From contig CADCPJ010000105.1 of assembly GCA_902803245.1 (NCBI GenBank), forward strand, positions 1 through 9,164: a stretch of DNA of 9,164 nt, in the 5' to 3' direction. The notes beneath the pieces were generated by a model that saw only the letters and a program-made list of their open reading frames with translations, made no database searches and was not told the origin of the DNA. Source of the DNA: an uncultured Lachnospiraceae bacterium (lineage in GTDB: Bacteria; Bacillota; Clostridia; Lachnospirales; Lachnospiraceae). The position numbers and the translations under genes were made by a program. Below, in pieces: positions 1 through 6,307 of this stretch; within the stretch, counting starts at the first letter, position 1, and the number at the start of each line of letters is the position of its first letter.

Positions 1-1407
1 GAGCTCGATGTCGACCTTGTATCTCTCCTTCAGCTTGCTCTTGATGACGTCGATCTGCTGATCGCCGATGCCGTAGAGCAGGGACTGATGGTTCGCGGAG
101 TCAATGACGTTCTTGAAGGTGAGGTCTTCCTGTGCAAGCCTCGCCATCGCCTGGGCGACCTTGTCCTCATCGCCCTTGTTGGCTGCGCGGTATCTCTCGT
201 ATGTGTAGGGAACGGAGAGCTCCGTCTTGGGATAGGCGATCGGGGCAGCCTTCGTGGAGAGCGTATCTCCCGTGGAGATATCGAGCTTCGCGAGAGCGCC
301 GATGTCACCGGCCGCAAGCTCCGGAACTTCCTGGGCCTTGTTGCCGCGCATCACATAGAGCTTGCCGAGGCGGAATTCGGCGTTCTTGTCGGGATCATAC
401 AGGGCGTCGTCCGCTTTCAGAGTGCCGGAGCACACCTTGATCAGGCTGTATTTGCCGATGAACGGGTCGACGATGGTCTTCCAGACGTAAGCGGACTTCT
501 CCTTGGCCGGGTCATAGTTGGCCTCAAAGTCAGCGCCGGTCTTCGTGTTCTTGCCGGTAATTTTGCACTTGGAAGGGGCCGGGAAATAAGCGACGATCTC
601 CTCGAGAAGATTGCCGACGCCCATAACATTCACCGGGGAGCCGACGCAGACCGGAACGATGGAGCCGTCAGCGACGTTGGCGGCGATTGCCTCGGCGACC
701 TCTTCGTCCGTGAACTCGTCTCCGCCGAAATATCTCTCCATGAACTCCTCGCTTGTCTCAGCGACGGATTCCATAAGCGTCTCGTGATAAGCCTCGAGAT
801 CCGCCTCGAGCTCCGCCGGGACGGGGCACTCCTCGATCTTGCCCTTCGCGGCGTACTTTCTGCCCGCTCTCTTCACGACGTTGACATAGCCGGTCAGCTT
901 GCCGTCCACGCGGATCGGGATGTGGATCGGAGCGATCTTCTGGCCGTAGAGCTCCTCGAGCTTCTCGACGATCTCGGAATAGTTCGCGTCTGCGTTGTCC
1001 ATGCCGCTGACATAGAACATGCGGGGAAGCCCCCTGTCCTCGCAGAAGTTCCAGGCCTTCTCCGTTCCGACCTGCACGCCCGCCTTGCCGGCGATGACGA
1101 TCACAGCGGCATCCGCTGCTCCGACAGCTTCCTCCACCTCACCGACGAAGTCGAAGAAGCCGGGTGTGTCGAGAATATTGATCTTCACCTTGTTCCACTC
1201 GATGGGAACGACCGCGGTGGAGATGGAAAACTTTCTCTTGATTTCCTCTTTATCGTAGTCGCTGATGGTGTTTCCGTCAGTGACCGTACCCATGCGCCCG
1301 GTGAGCCCAGAAAGATGTGCCATGGATTCTGTCAGGGTCGTCTTGCCGGCGCCGCCGTGGCCAAGTAACGCAACATTTCGAATGCTGTCAGTTTTGTAAA
1401 CGTCCAT
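1..1407 (-). CDS. fusA2: Elongation factor G-like translational GTPase (EF-G paralogue), C-terminus cut by window edge
   Basis: The minus-strand frame is open from ATG at 1407 to the window edge: 469 codons of a protein that is usually about 690 residues. Seen: P-loop GHGGAGKT (residues 16-23), switch II DTPG (80-83), a G4-like SGMD (134-137), a G5-like VGSP (255-258), then EF-G domain II (about 285-370, with DPFIGKYSLIKVCSG) and most of domain III, ending near YGIGDQQIDVI. Domains IV and V lie outside the window. EF-G proteins use GTP to move tRNA and mRNA through the ribosome or help recycle it. Canonical EF-G has DTPGH, NKxD and RGITI; here these are DTPGF, SGMD and RKFSI, so this is a paralogue rather than the main fusA product. 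The start is supported by GGGAGG five bases upstream and by the promoter at 1439-1467. The gene appears to be transcribed alone or as the first gene of its unit. Confidence is high for the EF-G family and lower for its cellular role; the symbol only marks it as a second EF-G. Confidence 0.9.
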   Translation of the reverse strand, partial: MDVYKTDSIRNVALLGHGGAGKTTLTESMAHLSGLTGRMGTVTDGNTISDYDKEEIKRKFSISTAVVPIEWNKVKINILDTPGFFDFVGEVEEAVGAADAAVIVIAGKAGVQVGTEKAWNFCEDRGLPRMFYVSGMDNADANYSEIVEKLEELYGQKIAPIHIPIRVDGKLTGYVNVVKRAGRKYAAKGKIEECPVPAELEADLEAYHETLMESVAETSEEFMERYFGGDEFTDEEVAEAIAANVADGSIVPVCVGSPVNVMGVGNLLEEIVAYFPAPSKCKITGKNTKTGADFEANYDPAKEKSAYVWKTIVDPFIGKYSLIKVCSGTLKADDALYDPDKNAEFRLGKLYVMRGNKAQEVPELAAGDIGALAKLDISTGDTLSTKAAPIAYPKTELSVPYTYERYRAANKGDEDKVAQAMARLAQEDLTFKNVIDSANHQSLLYGIGDQQIDVIKSKLKERYKVDIEL

Positions 1408-1438
1408 AAAGACCTCCCAAAAATCATAATATGGAACT

Positions 1439-1467
1439 ATTATACGAAAGTGCTTCCGGATATTCAA
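1439..1467 (-). promoter_or_regulatory. Sigma-A-type promoter of the EF-G-like gene
   Basis: Read on the minus strand, a -35 box TTGAAT (1462-1467) is followed by a 17-base spacer and a perfect -10 box TATAAT (1439-1444). Transcription would start near 1432, giving a leader of about 25 bases that contains the GGGAGG ribosome binding site at 1413-1418. There is no room for a riboswitch or attenuator downstream of this start. Confidence 0.8.
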
Positions 1468-1482
1468 GAACTTTTCGGCATT

Positions 1483-1500
1483 TCTCCCATTTCCGGGAGA
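1483..1500. other. Small hairpin upstream of the EF-G promoter; rest of 1408-1705 has no gene
   Basis: TCTCCC and GGGAGA form a six-base inverted repeat around a six-base loop, about 15 bases upstream of the -35 box. A second short repeat, GCGGG/CCCGC, lies at 1506-1522. Neither is followed by a T run on either strand, so they are not convincing terminators. They could be operator-like sites or chance. Apart from these, the promoter and the terminator at 1581-1617, I see nothing in this 298-base gap; reading frames crossing it are low-quality shadows. Confidence 0.25.
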
Positions 1501-1580
1501 TGTCCGCGGGAAAATGCCCCGCAAAAGGCACCGCGCAGCCCCTTTCCGCCCACAGAATCCTCAGCGAATCGGTGCATTTG

Positions 1581-1617
1581 CGAAAAATGAAAAGAGCCCG
1601 CATGGAAAGGGGCTCTT
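1581..1617 (-). terminator. Rho-independent terminator of the exported-protein gene
   Basis: On the minus strand AAGAGCCC (complement of 1610-1617) pairs with GGGCTCTT (complement of 1592-1599) around a ten-base loop, followed by a T-rich tail (TTTTCATTTTTCG). It lies about 90 bases after the TGA of the gene ending at 1706, the expected place for its terminator, and separates that gene from the EF-G promoter. Confidence 0.75.
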
Positions 1618-1705
1618 CTCTTTATCTTCGGCACAGCTTCCGTGCCGCCCTGTTCATTTTTCAGATGACAGACCGGGCCGCGGTCCGGTTCTCCCGCAGA
1701 GAGGT

Positions 1706-3070
1706 TCAGGCTGCCGTGGACTCATCCGCCGCTTCCGATACTGTCTCAAGAAGTTCTCCGACAGCTGACTCGGCCGAGGATTCCAGTTCCTCTGCAAATT
1801 CCTCTGCTGCAGACTCTGCCTCATCAGCTGCAGAGCTGATGACGCTCTCCGCTTCCTCGAGACTCATGTCGATCTCGCCCGTCGTCTCTTCGGCAGCAGC
1901 CTGAAGCTCTTTCAGGGCGTTCACGTAGTAATCCACGACGTAGTCCTTCGCCTGATCGATGGTGTAGACGTCGTCATTGACCTGGAAAGACGTGATCTCG
2001 GGAAGAATCTTCGCGCATTTGATGATTTCCGCATAGAGAACCGGAGAAGCTTCGCGGTCAGCGTCATAATACTCCTTAGCTGTCATATCCACAGCCTCCG
2101 CCAGCTCATCGAGATGCTCGTCGAACTCCTCGTCGAGGTAGAACTTGCTGTCTGTGATCTCGCAGGTTCCTTCGTCTCCGTTAACATTTACATAGATGAG
2201 GCCCGGATCGTTCCCGCCGCTCATGAAGACAAGCCTGTCGCCATCGACGTTGAAATTGAACTGCCAGAAATCGCCGAGAATTGCGTACTCCTTGTCGCCG
2301 ACCTGCTTGATGCCGACGAGAACAGGTGCAACGATCTGAACATCGGTGGGATCATAGTTGTTTAAGTTGCGCTCGCAGATGAAGTCCGTGATGGCCTCGT
2401 CCGTCGGATCCTCATTGATCTCGGGGCTGTCAAGCTGCTCGCGGAGCACGGCGCTGAAATCAAAGTCCTTATCCTCCGTGCCGAAGAGCGCGCCGACCAC
2501 GGACTCCGCATCCGTCTCGCCCTGATCGCCCGTCTCACCGGAGAACATGCCGATGATCCCGCTCACCTTCTCCGTGATTCCGTCAAGATCCGCGCCTTTA
2601 AGAAGGTCGGAGATGCCCGTGACCAGTTCATTCATATCCCCGCCGCCAAGAAGTCCGGCTGCGGTCTCCGCGAGGCCTTTGCCCTCGCTGATAAGGGTTC
2701 CCAGACTCTCAATGAGCCCCCCTTCTTCATCGGATCCGAGGCTCCCGAGGAGGCTGCCAATGAGGCTCTCGCCCTCCCCCTTATTGTCGATTGCTTCGCT
2801 GATGCTTCCGATCAGAGCGCCGAGAATGCTGCTCTCCTGAGCTTCGCCTGCACCTTCCTCCGAAGCGCCCATGGCTTCATCCTCCGCGCCCGCTTCCGCC
2901 AAAGATTCAGAGCTCGCGGCGGTGCTCTCTTCCGCAGGGGACTGCGCGCTTTCCGCAGCGCTCTCTTCCGCAGCGGACTGCGCGCTTTCCGCAAAGACGG
3001 AGACGCTTCCCGCAGCCATGCTCACTGTGAGAGTTCCGGCAATCATCATTGCTACGATTTTTCTCTTCAT
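1706..3070 (-). CDS. Exported acidic Ala/Ser/Glu-rich protein of unknown function
   Basis: 454 residues; family not recognised. The N-terminus is a signal peptide: basic MKRK, a hydrophobic stretch to about residue 20, and a likely signal peptidase I site after VFA (residue 27). There is no lipobox cysteine, no LPxTG anchor and no second membrane segment, so release outside the cell or loose wall association is the simplest inference. Residues 28-80 are low-complexity Ala/Ser/Glu, with a duplicated 12-residue unit (28-39 and 40-51). Residues 80-200 are Gly/Leu/Ser-rich with repeated LIGSLLGSL-like segments. Residues 200-385 look like a folded domain with aromatic residues (for example GDFWQFNFNVDGDRLVF at 266-282) and cysteines at 232, 303 and 351. 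The tail (400-454) is again Ala/Glu/Ser-rich and probably helical. ATG at 3070 is preceded by AAGGAGG at 3078-3084, a strong binding site. It is a single-gene unit with its own terminator, divergent from tyrA. That it is a real exported protein is well supported; its function is unknown. Confidence 0.85.
   Translation of the reverse strand: MKRKIVAMMIAGTLTVSMAAGSVSVFAESAQSAAEESAAESAQSPAEESTAASSESLAEAGAEDEAMGASEEGAGEAQESSILGALIGSISEAIDNKGEGESLIGSLLGSLGSDEEGGLIESLGTLISEGKGLAETAAGLLGGGDMNELVTGISDLLKGADLDGITEKVSGIIGMFSGETGDQGETDAESVVGALFGTEDKDFDFSAVLREQLDSPEINEDPTDEAITDFICERNLNNYDPTDVQIVAPVLVGIKQVGDKEYAILGDFWQFNFNVDGDRLVFMSGGNDPGLIYVNVNGDEGTCEITDSKFYLDEEFDEHLDELAEAVDMTAKEYYDADREASPVLYAEIIKCAKILPEITSFQVNDDVYTIDQAKDYVVDYYVNALKELQAAAEETTGEIDMSLEEAESVISSAADEAESAAEEFAEELESSAESAVGELLETVSEAADESTAA
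2925..2996 (-). repeat. Two tandem 36-bp repeats inside the exported-protein gene
   Basis: Units at 2925-2960 and 2961-2996 differ at three of 36 positions. On the coding strand they encode ESAQSAAEESAA and ESAQSPAEESTA, just after the predicted signal peptide cleavage site. The length is a multiple of three, so copy-number change by slippage would keep the frame and lengthen or shorten the N-terminal low-complexity region. Confidence 0.85.
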
Positions 3071-3113
3071 AAAAATACCTCCTTAAATGCAGCAGTGAAA
3101 CCAGGGCACTGTA

Positions 3114-3152
3114 AGCAGCTGTTCTTAGCAGCTGCTCTTAGCAATTGCTTTC
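3114..3152. repeat. Three tandem 13-bp units with internal palindromes in the divergent control region
   Basis: AGCAGCTGTTCTT (3114-3126), AGCAGCTGCTCTT (3127-3139) and AGCAATTGCTTTC (3140-3152) follow each other without gaps. The second and third units begin with perfect ten-base palindromes (AGCAGCTGCT and AGCAATTGCT). They lie 30-70 bases downstream of the possible minus-strand start point, in the leader of the exported-protein gene, and about 90 bases upstream of the tyrA -10 box. They could be operator sites or form leader RNA structure; the sequence does not decide. Confidence 0.6.
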
Positions 3153-3188
3153 GACAATGACTCAGGCTGACTGGTATATTTAAAATGT

Positions 3189-3219
3189 ATTATAGATCAT
3201 ATGAGTTCCAAATGCACAA
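3189..3219 (-). promoter_or_regulatory. Possible promoter of the exported-protein gene
   Basis: On the minus strand there is a perfect TATAAT (3189-3194). The best -35 candidate is TTGTGC (3214-3219) with a long 19-base spacer, so the -35 assignment is weak. Transcription would start near 3182 and give a leader of about 110 bases containing the three 13-bp repeats. Confidence 0.5.
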
Positions 3220-3237
3220 CATTTTTTTATTCTTATG

Positions 3238-3246
3238 TGCTACAAT
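3238..3246 (+). promoter_or_regulatory. Possible extended -10 promoter for tyrA-aroA
   Basis: TGC directly followed by TACAAT (3241-3246) matches an extended -10 element. No good -35 box is visible 17 bases upstream, where the sequence is A/T-rich. Transcription would start near 3253, leaving a leader of about 75 bases. This leader contains the palindrome CAGCGCGCGCTG (3287-3298) but no visible T-box or leader peptide. Confidence 0.45.
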
Positions 3247-3328
3247 AACCTCATTCGCTTAAGAATAAAGCGGCAGCGTTCTCACACAGCGCGCGCTGCA
3301 TAAAAAAGGAACGTAGGAGATTTAAGGC

Positions 3329-4420
3329 ATGAAAATCGGTTTTATCGGACTGGGGCTCATAGGAGGCTCCATAGCGAAGACCATCCGCAGGGTTCATCCT
3401 TCCGCCCGGATACTCGCCTACAACCGCACCCAGGAAGTCCTGAACCAGGCGACCCGGGAAGGGGTCATCGACGAGGCCGCGTGGGACATCACTCCGGCAT
3501 TTTCGGACTGCGACTATATCTTCCTGTGCGTCCCGGTCGTCACGATGAAAAAGTATCTGCGCGACCTCAAGGCGGTCATAGGCCCCGGGACGATCCTCAC
3601 GGACGTCGGGTCCACCAAAGGCGATATTCACGAGACGGTCGAACAGCTCAGCCTCACCTCCAGCTTCATCGGCGGCCACCCCATGGCCGGCTCCGAGAAG
3701 GTCGGATACAGCCATTCCACGGACCGCCTGCTTGAAAATGCCTGGTACATCCTGACTCCCGGGGGAAATGTCCCCATCGAGAGGGTCAGCGCCTTCTCCG
3801 AGTTTATCCGCTCCCTCGGCGCCCTCCCCCTCATCCTGACGGCGGACGAGCACGACTTCATAACAGCCGCGATCAGCCACGTCCCCCACGTGGTCTCCGC
3901 ATCCCTGGTCAACATGGTGCACGAGCTGGACGGCAGGGAGGAATATATGCGCACCATAGCGGCCGGAGGATTCAAGGACATCACGCGCATATCCTCCTCC
4001 TCCCCGCAGATGTGGCAGGAGATCTGCCTCGCGAACAGCGAAAACATCTGTACCGTGCTCGAGGCATTTATCCGGAAGCTCACGGACTTCCGCTTCGCGA
4101 TAAGAAATGGAAACAAAGAGAAGCTGATGCAGTACTTCTCCGAGTGCAAGAATTACCGCGACAGCTTCTCGGACGACGTCTCCGGCCCGATCCGGAAGGA
4201 GTACCGCCTCTATCTCGACATCAGCGACGAGGTGGGCGCAATCGCCGAGATCGCTTCCCTTTTAGCCGGGGCAAGGATTTCCATCCGGAACATCGGAATC
4301 GTCCACAACCGCGCGTTTGAGCAGGGCGTCCTCCGCGTGGAGTTCTATGACGGCAAATCACAGACAAGAGCGGCGGAGGTCCTTACTTCAAAGGCCTACC
4401 GCATCTATGAGGACAGGTAA
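3329..4420 (+). CDS. tyrA: Prephenate dehydrogenase with C-terminal ACT domain
   Basis: Converts prephenate to 4-hydroxyphenylpyruvate with NAD(P)+, the step committing chorismate-derived carbon to tyrosine, in the cytoplasm. The 363 residues begin with a Rossmann fold carrying GLGLIG (7-12). Also visible are VGSTKG (93-98), the signature GGHPMAGSE (115-123) whose His117 matches the catalytic histidine of the family, SHVPHVVS (183-190) and DITRISSSSPQMW (217-229) in the helical dimerisation domain. Residues from about 293 to the end have ACT-domain character (YLDISDEVGAIAEIASLL), the fold that often binds an amino acid for feedback control; tyrosine is the likely ligand by family knowledge, not shown here. 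There is no fused chorismate mutase, unlike the enterobacterial TyrA. ATG at 3329 fits the start of the Rossmann strand and is preceded by TAGGAGA at 3314-3320. aroA follows after one base, so the two are almost certainly cotranscribed. Confidence 0.95.
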   Translation: MKIGFIGLGLIGGSIAKTIRRVHPSARILAYNRTQEVLNQATREGVIDEAAWDITPAFSDCDYIFLCVPVVTMKKYLRDLKAVIGPGTILTDVGSTKGDIHETVEQLSLTSSFIGGHPMAGSEKVGYSHSTDRLLENAWYILTPGGNVPIERVSAFSEFIRSLGALPLILTADEHDFITAAISHVPHVVSASLVNMVHELDGREEYMRTIAAGGFKDITRISSSSPQMWQEICLANSENICTVLEAFIRKLTDFRFAIRNGNKEKLMQYFSECKNYRDSFSDDVSGPIRKEYRLYLDISDEVGAIAEIASLLAGARISIRNIGIVHNRAFEQGVLRVEFYDGKSQTRAAEVLTSKAYRIYEDR

Positions 4421-4421
4421 A

Positions 4422-5753
4422 ATGAAGAAAATCGAAAGATCCGGCGCGCTCCGCGGGACGCTGACGGTCCCCGGCGACAAGAGCATCTCCCACCGCAGCA
4501 TCATGCTCGGCGCCATCGCGGAGGGAGACACATACGTCCGCGGCTTCCTAAAGAGCGCGGCCTGCCTGGCCACCATCGACTGCTTCCGGAAAATGGGCAT
4601 CGGGATCGAGGAGAGAGTCGGCGACAGGAGCCATTTCTTAGATGCAGAGGAAAATGAGCCCATCCTCGTCGTGCACGGCAGCGGCCTCCGCGGGCTTAAG
4701 GATCCCGGTGTGACCTTAGACGCCGGAAACAGCGGCACCACAGTCCGCCTTCTTACAGGCATCCTCGCCGGGCAGGACTTCATCACGACGATCACCGGGG
4801 ACGAGTCGCTCCGGAACCGCCCGATGGGGCGCATCATCCGTCCTCTCAACTACATGGGGGTGATGTGCGCGACCGTCGGAGGGGACGAGAAGCTCCCGAT
4901 GACGATCTTCGGCGGGCAGGTCCACTCCATCCGCTACGAGAACCACATCGCGTCCGCGCAGGTCAAGTCCTGCGTCCTTCTCGCCGGGCTCTACGCCGAC
5001 GAGCCCACCTTCTACACCGAGCCTGCGCTTTCCAGAAACCACACGGAGCTCATGCTCGGCGCGTTCGGAGGCAATCTCAAGGTGAGAGAGCGCAGGGAAG
5101 GGGAAGGCGTCACGACGATCCTCTACCCGGGAACCATCCTCAAGGGACAGGATGTCGTCGTTCCGGGCGACATCTCCTCCGCGGCCTATTTCCTCGCAGC
5201 GGGACTCCTCATACCGGGATCGGAGATCACCCTCCTCGGGGTCGGGATCAACGAGACGCGCGACGGGATCCTCCGTGTCATCCGCTCTATGGGCGGCGAT
5301 CTCGAGGTGAGGGACATCCGCATGGAGGGCCGGGAGGCTGTCGCAGACATCACGGTCCGCTACTCGCTTCTGCACTCCACGACCATCGGCGGCGATATCA
5401 TCCCGACGCTCATCGACGAGATCCCGGTCATCGCCGTCCTCGCATCCTGCGCTGACGGCATCACGACAATCCGGGACGCCTCCGAGCTGAAAGTCAAAGA
5501 GACCGACCGGCTCGCCGGGATCATCGCCAACTTAAGGCTCATGGGGATCGACGTCGAGGAGACGGAGGACGGGATGCGGATCCACGGCGGCCTGCTCCAC
5601 GGCGCCAGGATCGACCCGCGCGGCGATCACCGCATGGCGATGGCCTTCACCATCGCCGGCCTCGTCGCGAGCGGCACGACGACGATCACTGACGAGAGCT
5701 GTGTGGACGTCTCCTATCCGTCATTTTACGAAGACCTGTACCATCTCGAATAA
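4422..5753 (+). CDS. aroA: 3-phosphoshikimate 1-carboxyvinyltransferase (EPSP synthase), class II-type
   Basis: Joins shikimate-3-phosphate and phosphoenolpyruvate to give EPSP, the step before chorismate. From ATG at 4422 the protein has 443 residues, normal for the family. Motifs in order: GDKSISHRS (18-26, substrate-binding Lys20 and Arg25), LDAGNSGTTVRLL (99-111), RNRPMGR (131-137), SAQVKS (178-183), RNHTE (205-209), GDISSAAYF (249-257), NETR (277-280), DEIP (332-335, with the catalytic-type Asp332), KVKETDR (357-363, Glu360) and DHRMAMA (402-408). GDKS, SAQVK, RNHTE and NETR are together the usual marks of class II EPSP synthases. Residue 104 is Gly, as in B. subtilis-like enzymes, not the Ala found in the glyphosate-insensitive CP4 enzyme, so tolerance cannot be assumed. 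The frame is open 35 codons further upstream inside tyrA, but the conserved N-terminus and GAGG at 4409-4412 support 4422. The palindromic terminator begins one base after the TAA. Confidence 0.96.
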   Translation: MKKIERSGALRGTLTVPGDKSISHRSIMLGAIAEGDTYVRGFLKSAACLATIDCFRKMGIGIEERVGDRSHFLDAEENEPILVVHGSGLRGLKDPGVTLDAGNSGTTVRLLTGILAGQDFITTITGDESLRNRPMGRIIRPLNYMGVMCATVGGDEKLPMTIFGGQVHSIRYENHIASAQVKSCVLLAGLYADEPTFYTEPALSRNHTELMLGAFGGNLKVRERREGEGVTTILYPGTILKGQDVVVPGDISSAAYFLAAGLLIPGSEITLLGVGINETRDGILRVIRSMGGDLEVRDIRMEGREAVADITVRYSLLHSTTIGGDIIPTLIDEIPVIAVLASCADGITTIRDASELKVKETDRLAGIIANLRLMGIDVEETEDGMRIHGGLLHGARIDPRGDHRMAMAFTIAGLVASGTTTITDESCVDVSYPSFYEDLYHLE

Positions 5754-5754
5754 C

Positions 5755-5796
5755 AAAAACGTGACATTGGGGACAGTCCCCAATGTCACGTTTTTT
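5755..5796. terminator. Bidirectional terminator formed by a long perfect palindrome between convergent genes
   Basis: Twenty-base arms (5755-5774 and 5776-5795) are exact reverse complements around A5775; as RNA the loop would be about three bases. The GC-rich core GGGGAC/GTCCCC sits inside ACGTGACATT/AATGTCACGT, with five A on the left and six T on the right, so each strand shows a hairpin followed by a U run. It starts one base after the aroA stop and lies 12 bases beyond the thioesterase stop, so it can end both transcripts. The core resembles GGGGACAGTCCCC-type palindromes that I recall as dispersed intergenic repeats in several bacteria; that link is from memory. Confidence 0.9.
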
Positions 5797-5808
5797 CTCA
5801 TAATAATG

Positions 5809-6285
5809 TCAAAATCCTTCCTTCTTCCTCTGCTTCCGGAGAGCGTTTCTCTTCTGTCCGCTGTCCCAGTTCGCCTTCTCCTCATCCGTCTCAAGAATCA
5901 GTCCCGGAACCGGGTGCGGCGTGCCGTCCTCCTCGATGGCGACCATGACGATATAGGCGGTGTTGATCAGCTTCCGCTCTCCGCCAAGCGACTCCACATA
6001 GGAGTCGACGCAGACTTCCATCGAGGTGTTTCCGACATACGTGAGCACCGCGTCGAGGACGATCGTGTCGTTCTGGTATGCCGGGTGCTTGAAATTTAAG
6101 TTGTCTATGGAGGCGGTGGTGACCGTGCACTCGGCGTGCCTGCGCGCGCAGATGCCGGCCGTCTCGTCGATCCACTGCATGAGCGTGCCGCCAAACAGCC
6201 GCCCGTACCCGTTGACGTGAGCGGGCCTCACCATGTGAACCTGTTCGATGCGCGACTCCCTTGGAGATTTGCTCCTTTGCATCAT
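5809..6285 (-). CDS. Acyl-CoA thioesterase, hotdog fold (YciA/BACH-like)
   Basis: Hydrolyses acyl-CoA esters to free acid and CoA; the natural substrate cannot be told from sequence. The 158 residues form one hotdog domain: VRPAHVNGYGRLFGG (19-33), the central helix TLMQWIDETAG (34-44) with the probable catalytic Asp40 and nearby Asn25, then the strands VTTASIDNLNFKHPAYQND (55-73) and MEVCVDSYVES (89-99). The C-terminus is short and strongly basic (KRNALRKQRKKEGF). The length is typical of single-domain members of the family. Two adjacent ATG codons (6285 and 6282) could start it; AAGGAG at 6293-6298 is six bases from the first. It is the last gene of the pheT-queA cluster, 22 bases after the queA stop, so it is probably cotranscribed, though no functional link to tRNA metabolism is evident. 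Transcription ends at the palindrome 5755-5796. Confidence 0.88.
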   Translation of the reverse strand: MMQRSKSPRESRIEQVHMVRPAHVNGYGRLFGGTLMQWIDETAGICARRHAECTVTTASIDNLNFKHPAYQNDTIVLDAVLTYVGNTSMEVCVDSYVESLGGERKLINTAYIVMVAIEEDGTPHPVPGLILETDEEKANWDSGQKRNALRKQRKKEGF

Positions 6286-6307
6286 GAATGACTCCTTTCG
6301 CCTGTCC

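Noticed and set aside
88..1368. 426-codon open frame on the plus strand
   Set aside because: It is antisense to the EF-G-like gene, has no recognisable domain and no ribosome binding site, and its composition reflects the codon bias of the opposite strand. The minus frame carries clear EF-G motifs.
3287..3298. Palindrome CAGCGCGCGCTG in the tyrA leader as a terminator or attenuator
   Set aside because: It is not followed by a T run on either strand and the leader is too short for a T-box; it may be chance in GC-rich DNA.
3251..3922. 223-codon open frame on the minus strand
   Set aside because: It is antisense to tyrA and runs into its promoter region; no family features.
4317..4421. Upstream extension of aroA by 35 codons
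   Set aside because: It overlaps tyrA in another frame and adds residues with no family similarity. ATG 4422 gives the normal N-terminus and has GAGG nine bases upstream.
4716..5375. 219-codon open frame on the minus strand
   Set aside because: It is antisense to aroA, strongly Arg/Asp/Glu-biased, with no recognisable motif.
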